The notes beneath the pieces were generated by a model that searched no databases, had not been told where the DNA came from, and worked only from the letters and a program-made list of their open reading frames with translations. This document shows positions 1 to 10,800 of a stretch of 36,322 nucleotides of DNA, piece by piece. The stretch lies in assembly GCA_003224145.1 (NCBI GenBank), contig QHYN01000246.1:1-36322 (forward strand), given 5' to 3'. The DNA is from Acidobacteriota bacterium (GTDB lineage: Bacteria; Acidobacteriota; Terriglobia; Acidiferrales; UBA7541). Every line of letters starts with the position of its first letter. Position 1 is the first letter of the stretch. A program made the translations under genes and the position numbers.

Positions 1-160
1 TTTCAAAGCGCTTCTTCCAGATGTAGAAGAGCGCCCTGGACACTCCGAAAAAACGGCAGGTCTGGCTGACGTTGCCACTCACGCGCTGCGCATGCTGCAG
101 CATGCGCAGCCTGGCCTTCACCTTCCTCGTCTGGACCTGCTCGTAAACTGGATTCTTCAT
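1..160 (-). CDS. IS481-family transposase, N-terminal fragment (runs off left edge)
   Basis: The minus-strand ATG at 160 is preceded by GGAGG about 7 bases upstream. The frame then stays open to the window edge (53 codons). It begins MKNPVYEQVQTRKVKARL and continues through a helix-turn-helix with the signature SQTCRFFGVSRALFYIW and a run of basic residues (KKRFE). This is the N-terminal DNA-binding part seen in IS481-type transposases; the DDE integrase domain would lie to the left of the window. A different overlapping minus-strand frame (3-197) is open by chance but has no recognisable protein. Recognition is from memory of the family's N-terminal sequence. The gene looks intact as far as it goes. 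Confidence 0.8.
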   Translation of the reverse strand, partial: MKNPVYEQVQTRKVKARLRMLQHAQRVSGNVSQTCRFFGVSRALFYIWKKRFE

Positions 161-219
161 CCCGAACCTCCTGCGGTGGGCTGAGAGAATACCCCACCTG
201 TCCGGGATGTCTATTAGCA
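1..219 (-). mobile_element. 5' end of an IS481-type insertion sequence (cut by window edge)
   Basis: The block contains the start of a transposase gene reading off the left edge, a Shine-Dalgarno sequence, and about 60 bases of leader. Read on the minus strand from about 219, the leader starts TGCTAATAGACATCCCGGAC, which has the look of an IS481-type terminal sequence (TG at the tip). The other end lies outside the window, so the terminal inverted repeat and target duplication cannot be checked. The outer boundary at 219 is an estimate. It touches an older IS3-family remnant, so this element may have inserted into or beside that remnant. Confidence 0.55.
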
Positions 220-238
220 GCTACAGAAGTGCAGCAAA

Positions 239-530
239 GTGGAGAGGGTCGGGCACTGCGAGATGGAGGGTGAAAATCAGCGGTTGAACAAGATGGTGCC
301 GGATCTGAGCCTGGACAAGGACATGATTGAAAAAAGGATGGAGCTTGTAGAGCACCAGGAGCAGGTGCTGGCTGTGGGGATAGTTTGTGGTGAGCCAGCG
401 ACGGGTCTACGAGCTGCTGGGGGTAGCCGAGCGGAGTCAGCGGTACGCGAGCCGACGCAGCGATGAGACGCTACGCGAACGTTTGGTATCGGCGATAACA
501 GGTGAAGCTGGAGGAGAAGGGAATGCACGT
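239..530 (+). pseudogene. Decayed IS3-family transposase remnant
   Basis: Two short stretches of IS3-type transposase sequence sit in different frames. In the frame of 239, residues ENQRLNKMVPDLSLDKDMI match the leucine-zipper end of an OrfA-type protein. In the frame of 387, VSQRRVYELLGVAERSQRY followed by DETLRERL matches the beginning of an OrfB-type protein before the DDE domain. The frame change near 385 and the lack of any DDE domain downstream show that this is a remnant. The similarity fades after about 480, so the right boundary is uncertain. It lies about 20 bases after the putative IS481 end and about 75 bases before the end of the interrupted glycoside hydrolase gene. Confidence 0.65.
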
Positions 531-602
531 AACGCCCGGTCCAGTCCACAACGGGGGTACCCCTGCCCTTTGCCGCGCTAATTGAACCTGACCACGGCCA
601 GC

Positions 603-2513
603 CTAATGTAGCACCAACACCCAGTCGTGTGTTCCGTCAGAGTGCGCCGTGCTGGGCGTCGTGAAGTTCTGGGAGCCGGTGTTGGGGAAAAAGCCGATCG
701 CCGTCGAAGTGCCCGTCGGGTCGAACCACGAGGCGTTCATAGACTTTGAGAAGTTCGCCATATTAACCGAAAGCGTCGTCGAGACGGGCGTGTACACGAT
801 GGCCAGGGAGTCGCTGGAGGACCAAGCGTTCGTCGCGTAGGTCGCGTTATACAGGTTCAGGTTGTTCGGTGCAGCAGTACCGAATCCCGCCGTGACTACA
901 ACATGGCCTGTGTCAGGGACGAGATTCCACCAAGGATACGGAGCCAAGAGTTGCGGCAAGTACTTGACCTCCAGCGAAGCCGTCGTCGTCAAGCTCCCCG
1001 GATAGTTGGTGTCGAAGTGATTCACCGATTCGTTGCCCCAGATGGTTCCAGCAGCACCGCTGGTCATCGCGTAGTAGGCTTCCTGACGAACAATGAAGGC
1101 ATTGGCCGGGCTCGTCAACTGGCCCGTATTGTTCCCGCCCTCGTAGTTCGATTCCAGCAGGAACACAGGGAGAGTCGGAGAACTCGCGTAGGCCGTGCGG
1201 ACGTAATCGTAAGCCTCGTAATAGGTATAAACCGCATCGAGCGTGAGATTAGCGCCGACCGTGGCTGTGGCTTGGTTCGAGTACGAGCGGTTGAAATCAA
1301 GCTGCAGCGATTGCAAGTGGTTGGTATCTACGGACTTGATCCCCGCCATGATGTTGCTGACCAGCGCCAAGTCCGAGGCCGTGTGCCAGCTCTGAAAGTC
1401 GTTCCCGTTGTACCAAATGATGTTCGTGAAGGTCTTGTAGCGGTTGCCGAGGGACACACCCCAGTTAAAGCACTTGGTATTCCCGGCGTTCTGGAAGGTG
1501 ATGAGGAAATTCTGCGTAATAAGGGGGTTGAAGACCACGACGAGATCATTATTGGCCGCAGTGGTAAGCAAGGTATCAATTTCAGACCAAAACGCAGGGT
1601 TGGGCGTCGCCAAATCATAGGTAGATGGACTGTTTCCAGTGGCAAACGGCAGTGCCCCATCTTTAGCCGCGCCGCTTGAAGGATAATTACCCTACGCGTA
1701 AGTACTAAAACAGTTAATCTCCGTGTAGCCTTTGGCGTGTCCATCGGCGAAGTAGGCATTCCAATTCGATTGTGCGAGCGCGCAGGTGATGTGGTGCCCT
1801 GCATCCAACACCATGAGCCAAGGGACGTTGTTCTGATCCACAAGGTAGCGATTATTGGCGGTGGCTTTGATCGGGAGGCTCACGGTCCCGGTTGTAACCG
1901 TGAAGGTAACGCCGTTGCTGGCAGCTCCGCCAACGGTCACAACCACATTGCCGGTAGCCGCTCCCGTGGGGACCGGCGCGACAATGCTCGTGGCGCTCCA
2001 GCTCGTCGGTGTTGCGGCGGTGCCATTAAATTTGACGGTGCTCGTCCCCTGCGTCGAGCCGAAGTTTGTTCCAGTGATCGTCACTGATGTGCTCACAACT
2101 CCTGACGTAGGGTTCAGACTCGTGATGCTTGGCGCGGTGGAGGCGGTGGTCACGGTGAATGTCATGCCGTTGCTAGCGACGCCGCCAACGGTGACAACAA
2201 CATCCCCGGTAGTCGCTCCGGTGGGGACCGGCGCGACAATGTTCGTCGCGCCCCAACTCGTGGGGATGGCTGCCGTGCCATTGAACTTAACTGTGTTGTA
2301 TCCCTGGGCTGCTCCGAAGTTCGCACCATGGATCGTCACCGAGGTACCTACCGGACCGGAGGTCGGGCTCACGCTCGAAATGCTCGGCGCACCCCCGGTT
2401 GACCTTCCGTATCCCTTGCATCCCACCGCCATCGGGACGAGTGCAATGACGAGGATCGACAACACAGCATGTCGCACAGTACCGCGCAGGTTTTCCATTT
2501 TAATTGCGGACAT
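603..2513 (-). pseudogene. DUF4038/apiosidase-like secreted glycoside hydrolase with two IPT domains, interrupted by one in-frame TAG
   Basis: One reading frame runs from the start region (2540, 2513 or 2498) to a TAG stop at 603-605. It is broken only by a TAG at 1692-1694. The N-terminal part has a lipoprotein-like signal (hydrophobic run, then AVGC at the expected lipobox), two IPT/TIG domains (each starting PSI(S/T)S and ending NG(M/V)TFTVT), then the start of the catalytic domain (LPIKATANNRYLVD). Beyond the TAG the catalytic domain continues in the same frame with FLLESNYEGGNN, RQEAYYAMTSGAAG and WGNESVNHF, then a C-terminal beta domain. The plus-strand paralogue at 3200 aligns across the stop (FSTFAAGNCPSSGAAKDG against FSTYA-stop-GNYPSSGAAKDG) with no insertion or deletion. 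Start 2513 is favoured by GGGGA about 5 bases upstream; 2498 is possible. It may be a young pseudogene, a sequencing error or a read-through case. The rest of the frame shows no decay. Confidence 0.85.
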
Positions 2514-3199
2514 CCTAATCCCCGTGTTGTGCAACCACATTTGAAGGCGAAACTAAGAGTGGCCGCTCGGCCGAGGGCCTGCTTCCCCCCCACGACCAAG
2601 TCTGAAGGTGTGGCAGGGTACCATAGCACAATCTTTGGGACCGGCGTATTAACTCTACAACGGAACAATGGGAAGAGTCATCAGCGGCGGCTTCCATTCT
2701 CCGCACCCTGAGTTGCCTGCATGAGACTCGCGCCTGAGGGCCAGTTTGTTCAAGTAAACTGCAGTATATCATTTATTTTCAATCGATTAGCAAATCCCTA
2801 GAGGGTGGTTTGGGGCGATCAGCTCCTCCCGGTAGAGTTTTGTCATAGTTCAGACCCAAGGTTCCTACTCTTTCTGGGGTTTCGTACCATTCGGCGCTGC
2901 TCTATCCCGTTAAGCCAAAGACTTTAGTTGCAAGGCCCTGCGACCCTTTTGCGAGATCTGTCATCCGACACAACCTCGGGCAGTTAATCCCCCTGGCCTA
3001 AGATTGTCCTAAGGACCAGTAGTACTTGGTGCTTGGTCCGCTTAGCCTCTTTAGAGTCGGTAGAAGTAGGTAACGCTGACAGCAGCGTTCGAGGACGCGG
3101 GTCACGGCAATGAGGTTGTAGACTGGAATCAGGATAGAGTGGCTGGTCATCAAGGATCGCTGTCAGTGGAAGCCCCAAGGGGAGGTTCAAGTAGGTTAG
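2514..3199. other. Divergent intergenic region between the two glycoside hydrolase paralogues
   Basis: About 690 bases separate the divergent starts of the interrupted (minus) and intact (plus) DUF4038-type genes, so both promoters should lie here. Short open frames on both strands show no recognisable protein. No tRNA or other RNA gene was recognised. An AT-rich patch lies near 2760-2790. The only clear structure is the inverted repeat listed separately at 3009-3045. I cannot place -35/-10 boxes with confidence. Confidence 0.6.
3009..3045 (+). promoter_or_regulatory. Stem-loop in the leader of the plus-strand glycoside hydrolase gene
   Basis: GGACCA (3013-3018) pairs with TGGTCC (3034-3039) around a 15-base loop. 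The stem can extend outward with CTAA (3009-3012) pairing TTAG across a 2-base bulge. It lies about 155 bases before the ATG at 3200. It could be an operator-like inverted repeat or a leader RNA hairpin, but could also be chance. There is no U-run, so it is not a classical terminator. Confidence 0.25.
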
Positions 3200-4609
3200 A
3201 TGAGGCGCTTACTCTGTTCCGGCTTCCTATTTTTGTGCTGCACTTGGGGTGTAACTGCTTGGGGTACGACGCTTCCAATTAAAGCCAGCGCCAATGGCCG
3301 GCATCTTGTTGACGCCAATGGCGTCCCTTGGCTCATGGCGCTCGACGCGGGGCATCACATTGTCTGCGCGCTGGCGCAATCCGGCTGGAATACCTATTTC
3401 GCCGACCGCCAAGCGAAGGGCTACACCGCGACTGACCTGTTCAGCACCTTTGCGGCGGGGAACTGCCCATCGAGTGGCGCGGCCAAGGACGGCACGCTGC
3501 CGTTCACGAACGGGAACAGCCCTTCGACCTACGACTTAGCGACGCCGAATCCGGCATTCTGGTCCGAGATCGACACGCTCATAAATGACGCAGCAGCAGC
3601 CAATCTCGTTGTGGTGTTCAACCCGCTCATCACGCAGAATTTCCTCATCACCTTCCAGAACGCGGGGAACACCAAGTGCTTCAACTGGGGCGTCTATCTC
3701 GGCAACCGCTACAAGTCGTTCCCGAACATCATTTGGTACAACGGGAACGATTTCCAGACTTGGACCACGCAATCGAACCTCACTCTCGTCAACAACATCA
3801 TGGCGGGGATCAAATCGGTGGATACGAACCACCTGCAATCTCTCCAGCTCAACTACAACCGCTCCTACTCGAACCAAGCTACGGCGACGGTCAGCGCCAA
3901 CCTGACGCTCGACGCGGTATACACGTACTACGAAGTCTACGACTACATCCTTCAAGCTTACGCGAGTTCCCCCACATTGCCGGTGTTTTTGTTGGAGTCG
4001 AATTACGAGGGCGGCAATAATACGGGGCAATTGTCTAGTTCCGCTAACGCTTTCATCGTGCGCCAAGAAGCCTACTACGCGATGACTTCGGGCGCGGCCG
4101 GATTCATCTGGGGCAATGAATCGGTGAATCATTTCGATGGTAGCTATCCGGGCAGTCTGACGACGACGGCGACGTTAGAGATGAAGTACCTTCCGCAACT
4201 TCTGAACTCGTACGCCTGGTGGAATCTCGTTCCCGATACCGGGCATGCCGTAGTCACAGCCGGGTACGGCAACTACAACGGCGGCAACGAGAATATGTAC
4301 AACGCGACCTACGCCACCACTGTGTGGGTGACCGACGGTTCCCTGGCGATCACGTACACCCCTGTTGTAAATACGCTTACAGTTAATATGACGAAGTTCT
4401 CCAAGCCAGTCACGGCTTCTTGGTACGATCCCACGACAGGCAATTCTACGGCTGTTAGCGGTTCACCTTTCGCCAACAGCGGTTCACACAATTTCACAAC
4501 GCCGTCAGGAACTCACAGCGACGGAACGAACGCAAATGATTGGGTGCTTGTGCTCTCCCTCTCCAATGCCCCCGCTCCACCCACGAATCTCAAAGCCACT
4601 GTTCAGTGA
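3200..4609 (+). CDS. Secreted DUF4038/apiosidase-like glycoside hydrolase
   Basis: A 469-residue protein with an N-terminal signal peptide (MRRLLCSGFLFLCC, cleavage probably near residues 18-24) and one catalytic barrel-type domain of the DUF4038 / putative collagen-binding-domain group, to which apiosidase-like (GH140-type) enzymes belong. Visible family hallmarks are WLMALDAGHH near the start, NIIWYNGNDFQTW (candidate acid), VFLLESNYEGG (candidate catalytic Glu) and RQEAYYAMTSGAAGFIWGNE. A small C-terminal beta domain follows (about residues 370-455, ending NDWVLVLSLS). It probably cleaves plant or microbial polysaccharide side chains outside the cell; the substrate cannot be read from the sequence. 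The ATG has AGG 7 bases upstream. The protein ends APAPPTNLKATVQ, resembling the first strand of an Fn3 domain that then stops; see findings. It is a paralogue of the interrupted minus-strand gene and diverges from it, but lacks the IPT domains. Confidence 0.82.
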   Translation: MRRLLCSGFLFLCCTWGVTAWGTTLPIKASANGRHLVDANGVPWLMALDAGHHIVCALAQSGWNTYFADRQAKGYTATDLFSTFAAGNCPSSGAAKDGTLPFTNGNSPSTYDLATPNPAFWSEIDTLINDAAAANLVVVFNPLITQNFLITFQNAGNTKCFNWGVYLGNRYKSFPNIIWYNGNDFQTWTTQSNLTLVNNIMAGIKSVDTNHLQSLQLNYNRSYSNQATATVSANLTLDAVYTYYEVYDYILQAYASSPTLPVFLLESNYEGGNNTGQLSSSANAFIVRQEAYYAMTSGAAGFIWGNESVNHFDGSYPGSLTTTATLEMKYLPQLLNSYAWWNLVPDTGHAVVTAGYGNYNGGNENMYNATYATTVWVTDGSLAITYTPVVNTLTVNMTKFSKPVTASWYDPTTGNSTAVSGSPFANSGSHNFTTPSGTHSDGTNANDWVLVLSLSNAPAPPTNLKATVQ

Positions 4610-4814
4610 TTTTCCGCTGATCGATCTCTCTGTTTATGACGCCTCGTAGTCCTCGACTTGCCCCTCGACTGAGCGTTAGTCGGAGGTCGTCCGGACGAGA
4701 TGAGGTGAGTAGAGATGATGACGTAGGCCCACGTCTTGCCAATTGCGCAAAGGAACTCGAAGACCTAGGTCCTAATCGAAATCGCCCGTCATCAGGACCA
4801 GAAAACGGACAACT

Positions 4815-7800
4815 CTAGTTCGGGGACAGGCCGAAGACAGTCAGTGTCTGCTCGCCGCCGATATAGACTTTACCGTTGGCGACTGTCGGGATCGTGAATT
4901 TCACGGCGGGTCCTGCGGCGCCCGACCCGCTGCTCGGACTGCTGAAGAGCAGGTTGGAAACATTGGTAGCGTCATAGGCATCGAGAATGGCCGGCCCGTT
5001 CGTTGACCAGGCAGTCAAATCAAGGATCCAAACGATGCCGTTGGTCGTGCCGCTGGCCGAAACCACGGGCGTCGCACCGCGAGGCGGGAACGTATTATTC
5101 GATTTTGCGGCTTGCGGAGTTGAAATACTGGCACTGCCATTGGCAATGGTGAACTGGCTCAGAGGGTAGTTCTGGCCGGTGATATAGATATTGTTGTTCC
5201 AGTAGGCCGGAACGCCATAGTTGCCGCCGTCGAGCAGGGTGGTATTGGGGCAGTTACTGGGCGTCGTACAGGTAATGACTTCCTGGACGTCGTTGTTTGT
5301 TGACGAATTGAATTTGCCCATCCTTACTGGGTGTTGAGCGTCTATTGCAGCAATGTCGAGGAGGTACAGAATAGCGACTTTGCCCGATGCCAGAGCCAAA
5401 TGTGGGTGCGCGGCGGAAGCCACGGAATCGGGAAGAATGAGGACTCCGCCGGAACCCAAATCGATATCATTCGCATTGAAGGTCGACTGATTGAACGGTG
5501 TAAACCAGTCGAGAATGCTTCCCGTGGGATTAAACTTGAGAGCCGTATCGCCGAAATTACTGGTTCCATCGTACTGGCCGTTTCCGGTTGAGATGTAAAC
5601 ATTGTTGCTCGCGTCAGCCGCGGGACCAGCACCACTTTGCCAAACGCCAGCTCTATTCCCTGGTGTACTTGTGACCGGAGTCACAAACTTTCGCGCCAGG
5701 GTTGCGGCGTCGTAGCCGAAAAGCCAACCCTGATAGCTGTTGCGATCACCGTGCGAGCTGAAAGCGATGTACACTGTGCCATTATTGAGCAGCAGTCCGG
5801 GTCGCTGGTGATGGATCCGCGAGTCAAAGCCCGAGGCAGTAATGACCGCCGGCCCGCCAAATTTTTCCGCTCCTGTCAGGACATCCAACGCGTGCAGGCG
5901 GTGGAAGAAGCAGGGCGTGGTCGTGGAGCACCCCGGGCTGACCGTGTCCTTGGTCTTGGCCTCAACATAGATAGTGTTGGTCGCTGGATCGATAACGGGC
6001 ATCGAAGTAACGCCGATTTCAGGAAACATATCGCTGTTAACGTCGTTCACGTCAGCTAAGGCAACCGGAGTCACGCCGGGACTGAGGAAACTGACCATCC
6101 CTGATCCAGGCGTGTTCCAAAGATGAACGCAGGAGGGTGAATCGGCGTCAAATGCGTAGACGCTGTCGTGTGTCGTGGCAACGAATACCACGTTGCGCGT
6201 CTGTCCGCCTATTGTCAGATTGGCCATATAAACCGGGGCAGCATAGAGAGAACCGTCTACAGGGCAGGTGAAAAGCGCGCCGAAGGTGGACGAATTCACA
6301 TTGGCTGTAGTGAGTGCGTACTCCTTCAGGTTCTGACCGGTTCGCGCATTGTCGTTGTGATAGGTGAAGACCCCGGCCAGATCCGTGACCGCGACGGTGG
6401 AGGAAGCGCTCACGGAAGCGTTCGAAACGCTGACGGCAGTTACGGTGTGCTGTCCGGGCTGCGTGCCAGGAGTGAAGAGGCCCGTGGTTGAAACCGTGCC
6501 AGTGGTGGTGTTGCCGCCGTTGTTGCCATCCACCTGCCAAGTCACGCCGGCATTCGCCGGATCGTTGGTAACGGTGGCTGTAAACTGCACAGTCTGTGAA
6601 GCGGACATGGTCACAGCGGCGCGCTTGGGGCTAACCGCAACGCCGAGCACCCCTTGCGTCACGGTGATCGTCGCCGTAGCGGTCTTGGTGTTATCCGCCA
6701 CAGCGGTCGCGGTCAAAGTTACTGTGGCCGGGTTCGGCACGTTCGCCGGGCCATTATATATTACGGATGTACTGGTTATGCTTGTGAGAGTGCCACAGGT
6801 GCTGCCGCTGCAGCCCACGCCAGAGAGCGCCCACGTCACACCCTGGTGTCCGAAGTCATTCACTAGAGACGCCGTGAAGTTTTGCGTTCCATTTCCTGTT
6901 GGGACGCTAGCTGTGGAAGGCGAGACGCTAACAGACAGAGGCAGCCCTGCACCACTGGCCGACCTGATTGCGACAAGACCCGCACCCCAGCTGTCTGCTG
7001 CCGCGAGCGATGCGGAAGCGGAAGCAGTTCCGGCTGCGTTTTGTGTTGTATCCTCCACGATCAGCTTGGTGTTCGGCTCCGCAGGAACAAATTCTTCGAT
7101 GGTGTAGGGGGTTCCAGCCGTGAAAGTAGCAGGATTCACGGTCACGATTGCGCTCAACAACAAATCCCCGCTCGATGTCGTGGTGATGCTTCCGCTGTTA
7201 GGCGCAGTACCGCTACCCTGCAAGGTTGTGGTTAGTTCCAGCGAGTTCGATGTCGCAACCCCCGAATATTCGAGGATGGCGAAGCGCAATGGACCTGAAA
7301 CTGTGTCGGATACCGTAACGGTGTTCGCGCCACCCTTAATGTTTTCTGCGTAGTAGATTGCGAACGTCACTCCGTTTCCTGCCAAGCCCAGTTGCAACGC
7401 CTGACGATAGCTATTCCCGCTGGAATCTCCAACTGTGAATACCTGGGCGCTGGAGCTGCCAGCGCGTATACAAACGGCAATCCAATTTCCCGTGGTGTTA
7501 TTTGTTTTGAAGGCGAGCGACCCCGTGGTTGCTGCTCCCGCATCGATGCTTGTGTGCTGAACCAGGGCGATGTTTCCCGTTGCAGCGGTTACGGTGAAGC
7601 TTACACCATTACTCGCCACCCCACCAACGGATACGACCACATTGCCTGGCGTTGCGCCCGCCGGTACCGGGACCACGATACTCGTCGCACTCCAGCTCGT
7701 CGGGGAGGCCGGTGTGCCGTTAAACGAAACCGAGCTGCCGGTTCCAGCTCCAAAGTTCGATCCAGCGATCATTACAGAGGTGCCCACTGGCCCGAAGTTC

Positions 7801-10800
7801 GGACTGAGGCTGGTGATGCTCGGCGGGGGCGTGACCGTGAAGGGCACGCCGTTGCTCGGCACGCCGCCAACGTTCACGAGCACATTCCCGGTTGTGGCCC
7901 CTACTGGTACTGGAGCCGTGATGCTGGTATCGCTCCAATTCGATGCCCTGGTCTGCGACCCGTTAAACGTGACAAAGCTCTGAATGGTCCCCACGGTGGG
8001 CCCGAAGTTCGTGCCGGTAATGATCACATTGGCGCCAATGGGGCCGGAGGTGGGAGCGATCGTGGTGATGTTAGGTGGGGGAGTGACTGTAAAAGGCACA
8101 CCGTTGCTCAAGGCACCATTCACGGTGACAACAACGTTTCCGGTCGTTGCCCCCGCTGGCACGGTTACGTTGAAGCTGGTCGCGGACCAGTTTGATGTAG
8201 CTGTCGCGGTTACACCATTGAAAGTGACGGTACTGCCCCCTTGAGTTGTCCCGAAATTGGAACCGTTGACGGTTAGGGTTGCACCAACTGGACCTTGAGT
8301 CAGGCTAAGGGAGGAGATGCTCGGCCCCGGCGAGGTCACGGTGAAGAGTACGCCGTTGCTGGAGACGCCGGAGACTGTTACAACAACGTTCCCGGTTGTC
8401 GCTCCGTTGGGTACAGGGATAACAACGCTGGTGGCGCTCCAACTAGTCGCTGTTCCTGCCGGGATGGCGTTAAAGGTAACAGTGCTTTGACCCTGGCTCC
8501 CGCCAAAGTTAGTGCCCGCGATAGTAACCGAAGTGCTGATGGGTCCGGAGGTGGGGCTGAGGCTAGTGATGTTGGGAGTCGGAATCACGGTAAAGGCCGC
8601 GCCGTTGCTAGGCACTCCGCCCACAGTGACCACCACAGGCCCGGTGGTTGCACCCGCCGGCACCGGGACGATGATGCTCGTTGCACTCCAGTTCGAGATC
8701 GTTGTCGCGGGAGTCCCGTTAAACGTTACGGTGCTTGACCCAACGGACGAGCCAAAGTTCGTCCCTGTGATGGTAACGGACGTACCGACGGCACCTGACG
8801 TTGGGCTCAAGCTTGTGATGGTCGGCGCCGTGCTGCCACCACCACCGGCGGCCTTGAAGGCCGCTAAGACCGCGCCCCAGGCACCTGAGGTAGCTAAGGA
8901 CGCACTGGCAGAGCCAAGTCCAGCACTGGCTTGGATCTGGTCCTCGGCGATCAGCTTGGCGTTCTGCGACTTCGGGATAAACTCTTCGATGGTGTAGCCG
9001 GTTCCCGCCGTGAAGGAATCCGGATTCGTCGTCGCGATTGCACCCAGCAATAAATCTCCATTGGCGGTCGTGGTCGCATTTCCGCTATTCGCTGATGTGC
9101 TGGTCGCTGTCGCCACCGCAGTTACGTCCAGGGAGTTCGAGGTTGCGACACCGGAATACTCCAGGATGGCGATGCGCAACGGGCCTGAAACTGATTGGGT
9201 TACGGTGACGGTGTTGGCGCCGCTCTTGATGTTTTCGGCGTAATAGATCGCCAAGGTCACCTGGCTGGAGGTGAATCCAATTTGCGCTGCTTGCCGGTAG
9301 GTGTTGCCGTTGGAATCCGTGACCGTGAACACTTGCGCGTTGGAAAGGCCCCCACGTATGGAAACGGCAATCCAATTCCCTCCAACGTTGGGGCTAGCGA
9401 AAGCAAGCGAACCAGAAGTTGTCGTGCCCGCGTCGACGCTGGTGTGCTGCACCAGCTTAATGTTGGCGGGCGCAGCGGCCAGATTGGTCAGTGAGAAGTT
9501 CGCCGAGGTCGCGCCGGTTGCGCTGGCAACCACGTTGTACGGCCCGCCAGCCGTGGCGTTCGCGGTAAAGATCGCTGATGTCGCCACACCGGCAGCGTTG
9601 GTCGTCGCCGTGTTCATTCCGCCAGCGAATGTACCGCTGGCTCCGCTCGTGGGAGCCGTGAACGTCAGCGTCACGCCGCTCACTGGGTTATTCAGGGAGT
9701 CGGTTACCGTGGCCTGAAGTTGCGTCGCAAACGCGGTGTTGACCGTCGCGCTTTGCGGGGTCCCTGCTGTCGCAGCGATGCTCGCCGCCGGGCCTGCCAG
9801 GTTCGTGAGCGCGAAGTTGGCTGGGGTGGCAACGCCGACTACCGAGGCCGCCACGTTATACGGCCCGCCAGCAATACTGTTGGCTGTGAACACTGCTGCC
9901 GTCGCTACGCCCAGTGAATTGGTCGTCGCCGTGTTGACGCCGCCGGCAAACGAGCCGCTCGGTCCGCTGGTCGGCGCCGTGAAAGTTACCGTTACACCAC
10001 TCACCGGATTGTTTCCTGAATCCTTTACTGTCGCCTGCAATTGCGTGGTATACGCCGTGTTGACGGTGGCGCTCTGCGGCGTACCACCAGTAGCCGTGAT
10101 ACTTGCGGCCGCACCCGTCAGGTTGGTCAGCGAGAAGTTTGCGGGGGTGGCAACGCCAGACACCGTGGCGGTAACCGTATATGGACCACCAGCAACGCTG
10201 TTCGCCGTAAAGACTGCCGATGTCGCGACTCCGGATGCGTTGGTCGTGGCTGTGTTCACACCACCTGCGAACGTGCCGCTCGCCCCGCTCAAGGGAGCCG
10301 TGAACGTCACCGTTACGCCGCTCACGGGATTGTTGCTGGAGTCTGTCACCGTCACTTGCAGTTGTGCCGCAAACGCCGTATTGATAGTGGCACTCTGCGG
10401 TGTACCCGCGGTGGCCACGACATTCGCCGGCGGGTTACCCAAGTTCGTGAGTGAGAAATTGGCCGGAGTGGCAACGCCGGATGCCGATGCGGTCACCGTG
10501 TAGGGACCACCGGCTGTACTGTTGGCCGTGAAGACCGGCGCGGTTGCGACTCCAGACACATTCGTGGTGGCCGTGTTGACGCCGCCGGCAAACGTGCCGC
10601 TCGCCCCGCTCGTGGGAGCCGTGAACGTCACCAAAACGCCACTCACTGGATTGCCGAACGAATCTTTTACCGTGGCTTGCAGCTGCGTCGCAAAGGCAGT
10701 GTTGATCGTGGTGCTCTGCGGCGTACCCGCGGTGGCCGTAATGCTGGCAGCTGCGCCCGTCAGGTTCGTCAGCGAGAAGTTGGCCGGAATGGAAACACCG

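Noticed and set aside
2514-3199. Possible small gene on the minus strand at 2984-3190
   Set aside because: No ribosome-binding site or recognisable sequence; Pro/Leu/Arg-rich composition looks like chance.
4762-4771. 10-base palindrome GACCTAGGTC between the convergent hydrolase and giant genes as a bidirectional terminator
   Set aside because: Perfect palindrome without a loop and without flanking T/A runs; not a convincing terminator.
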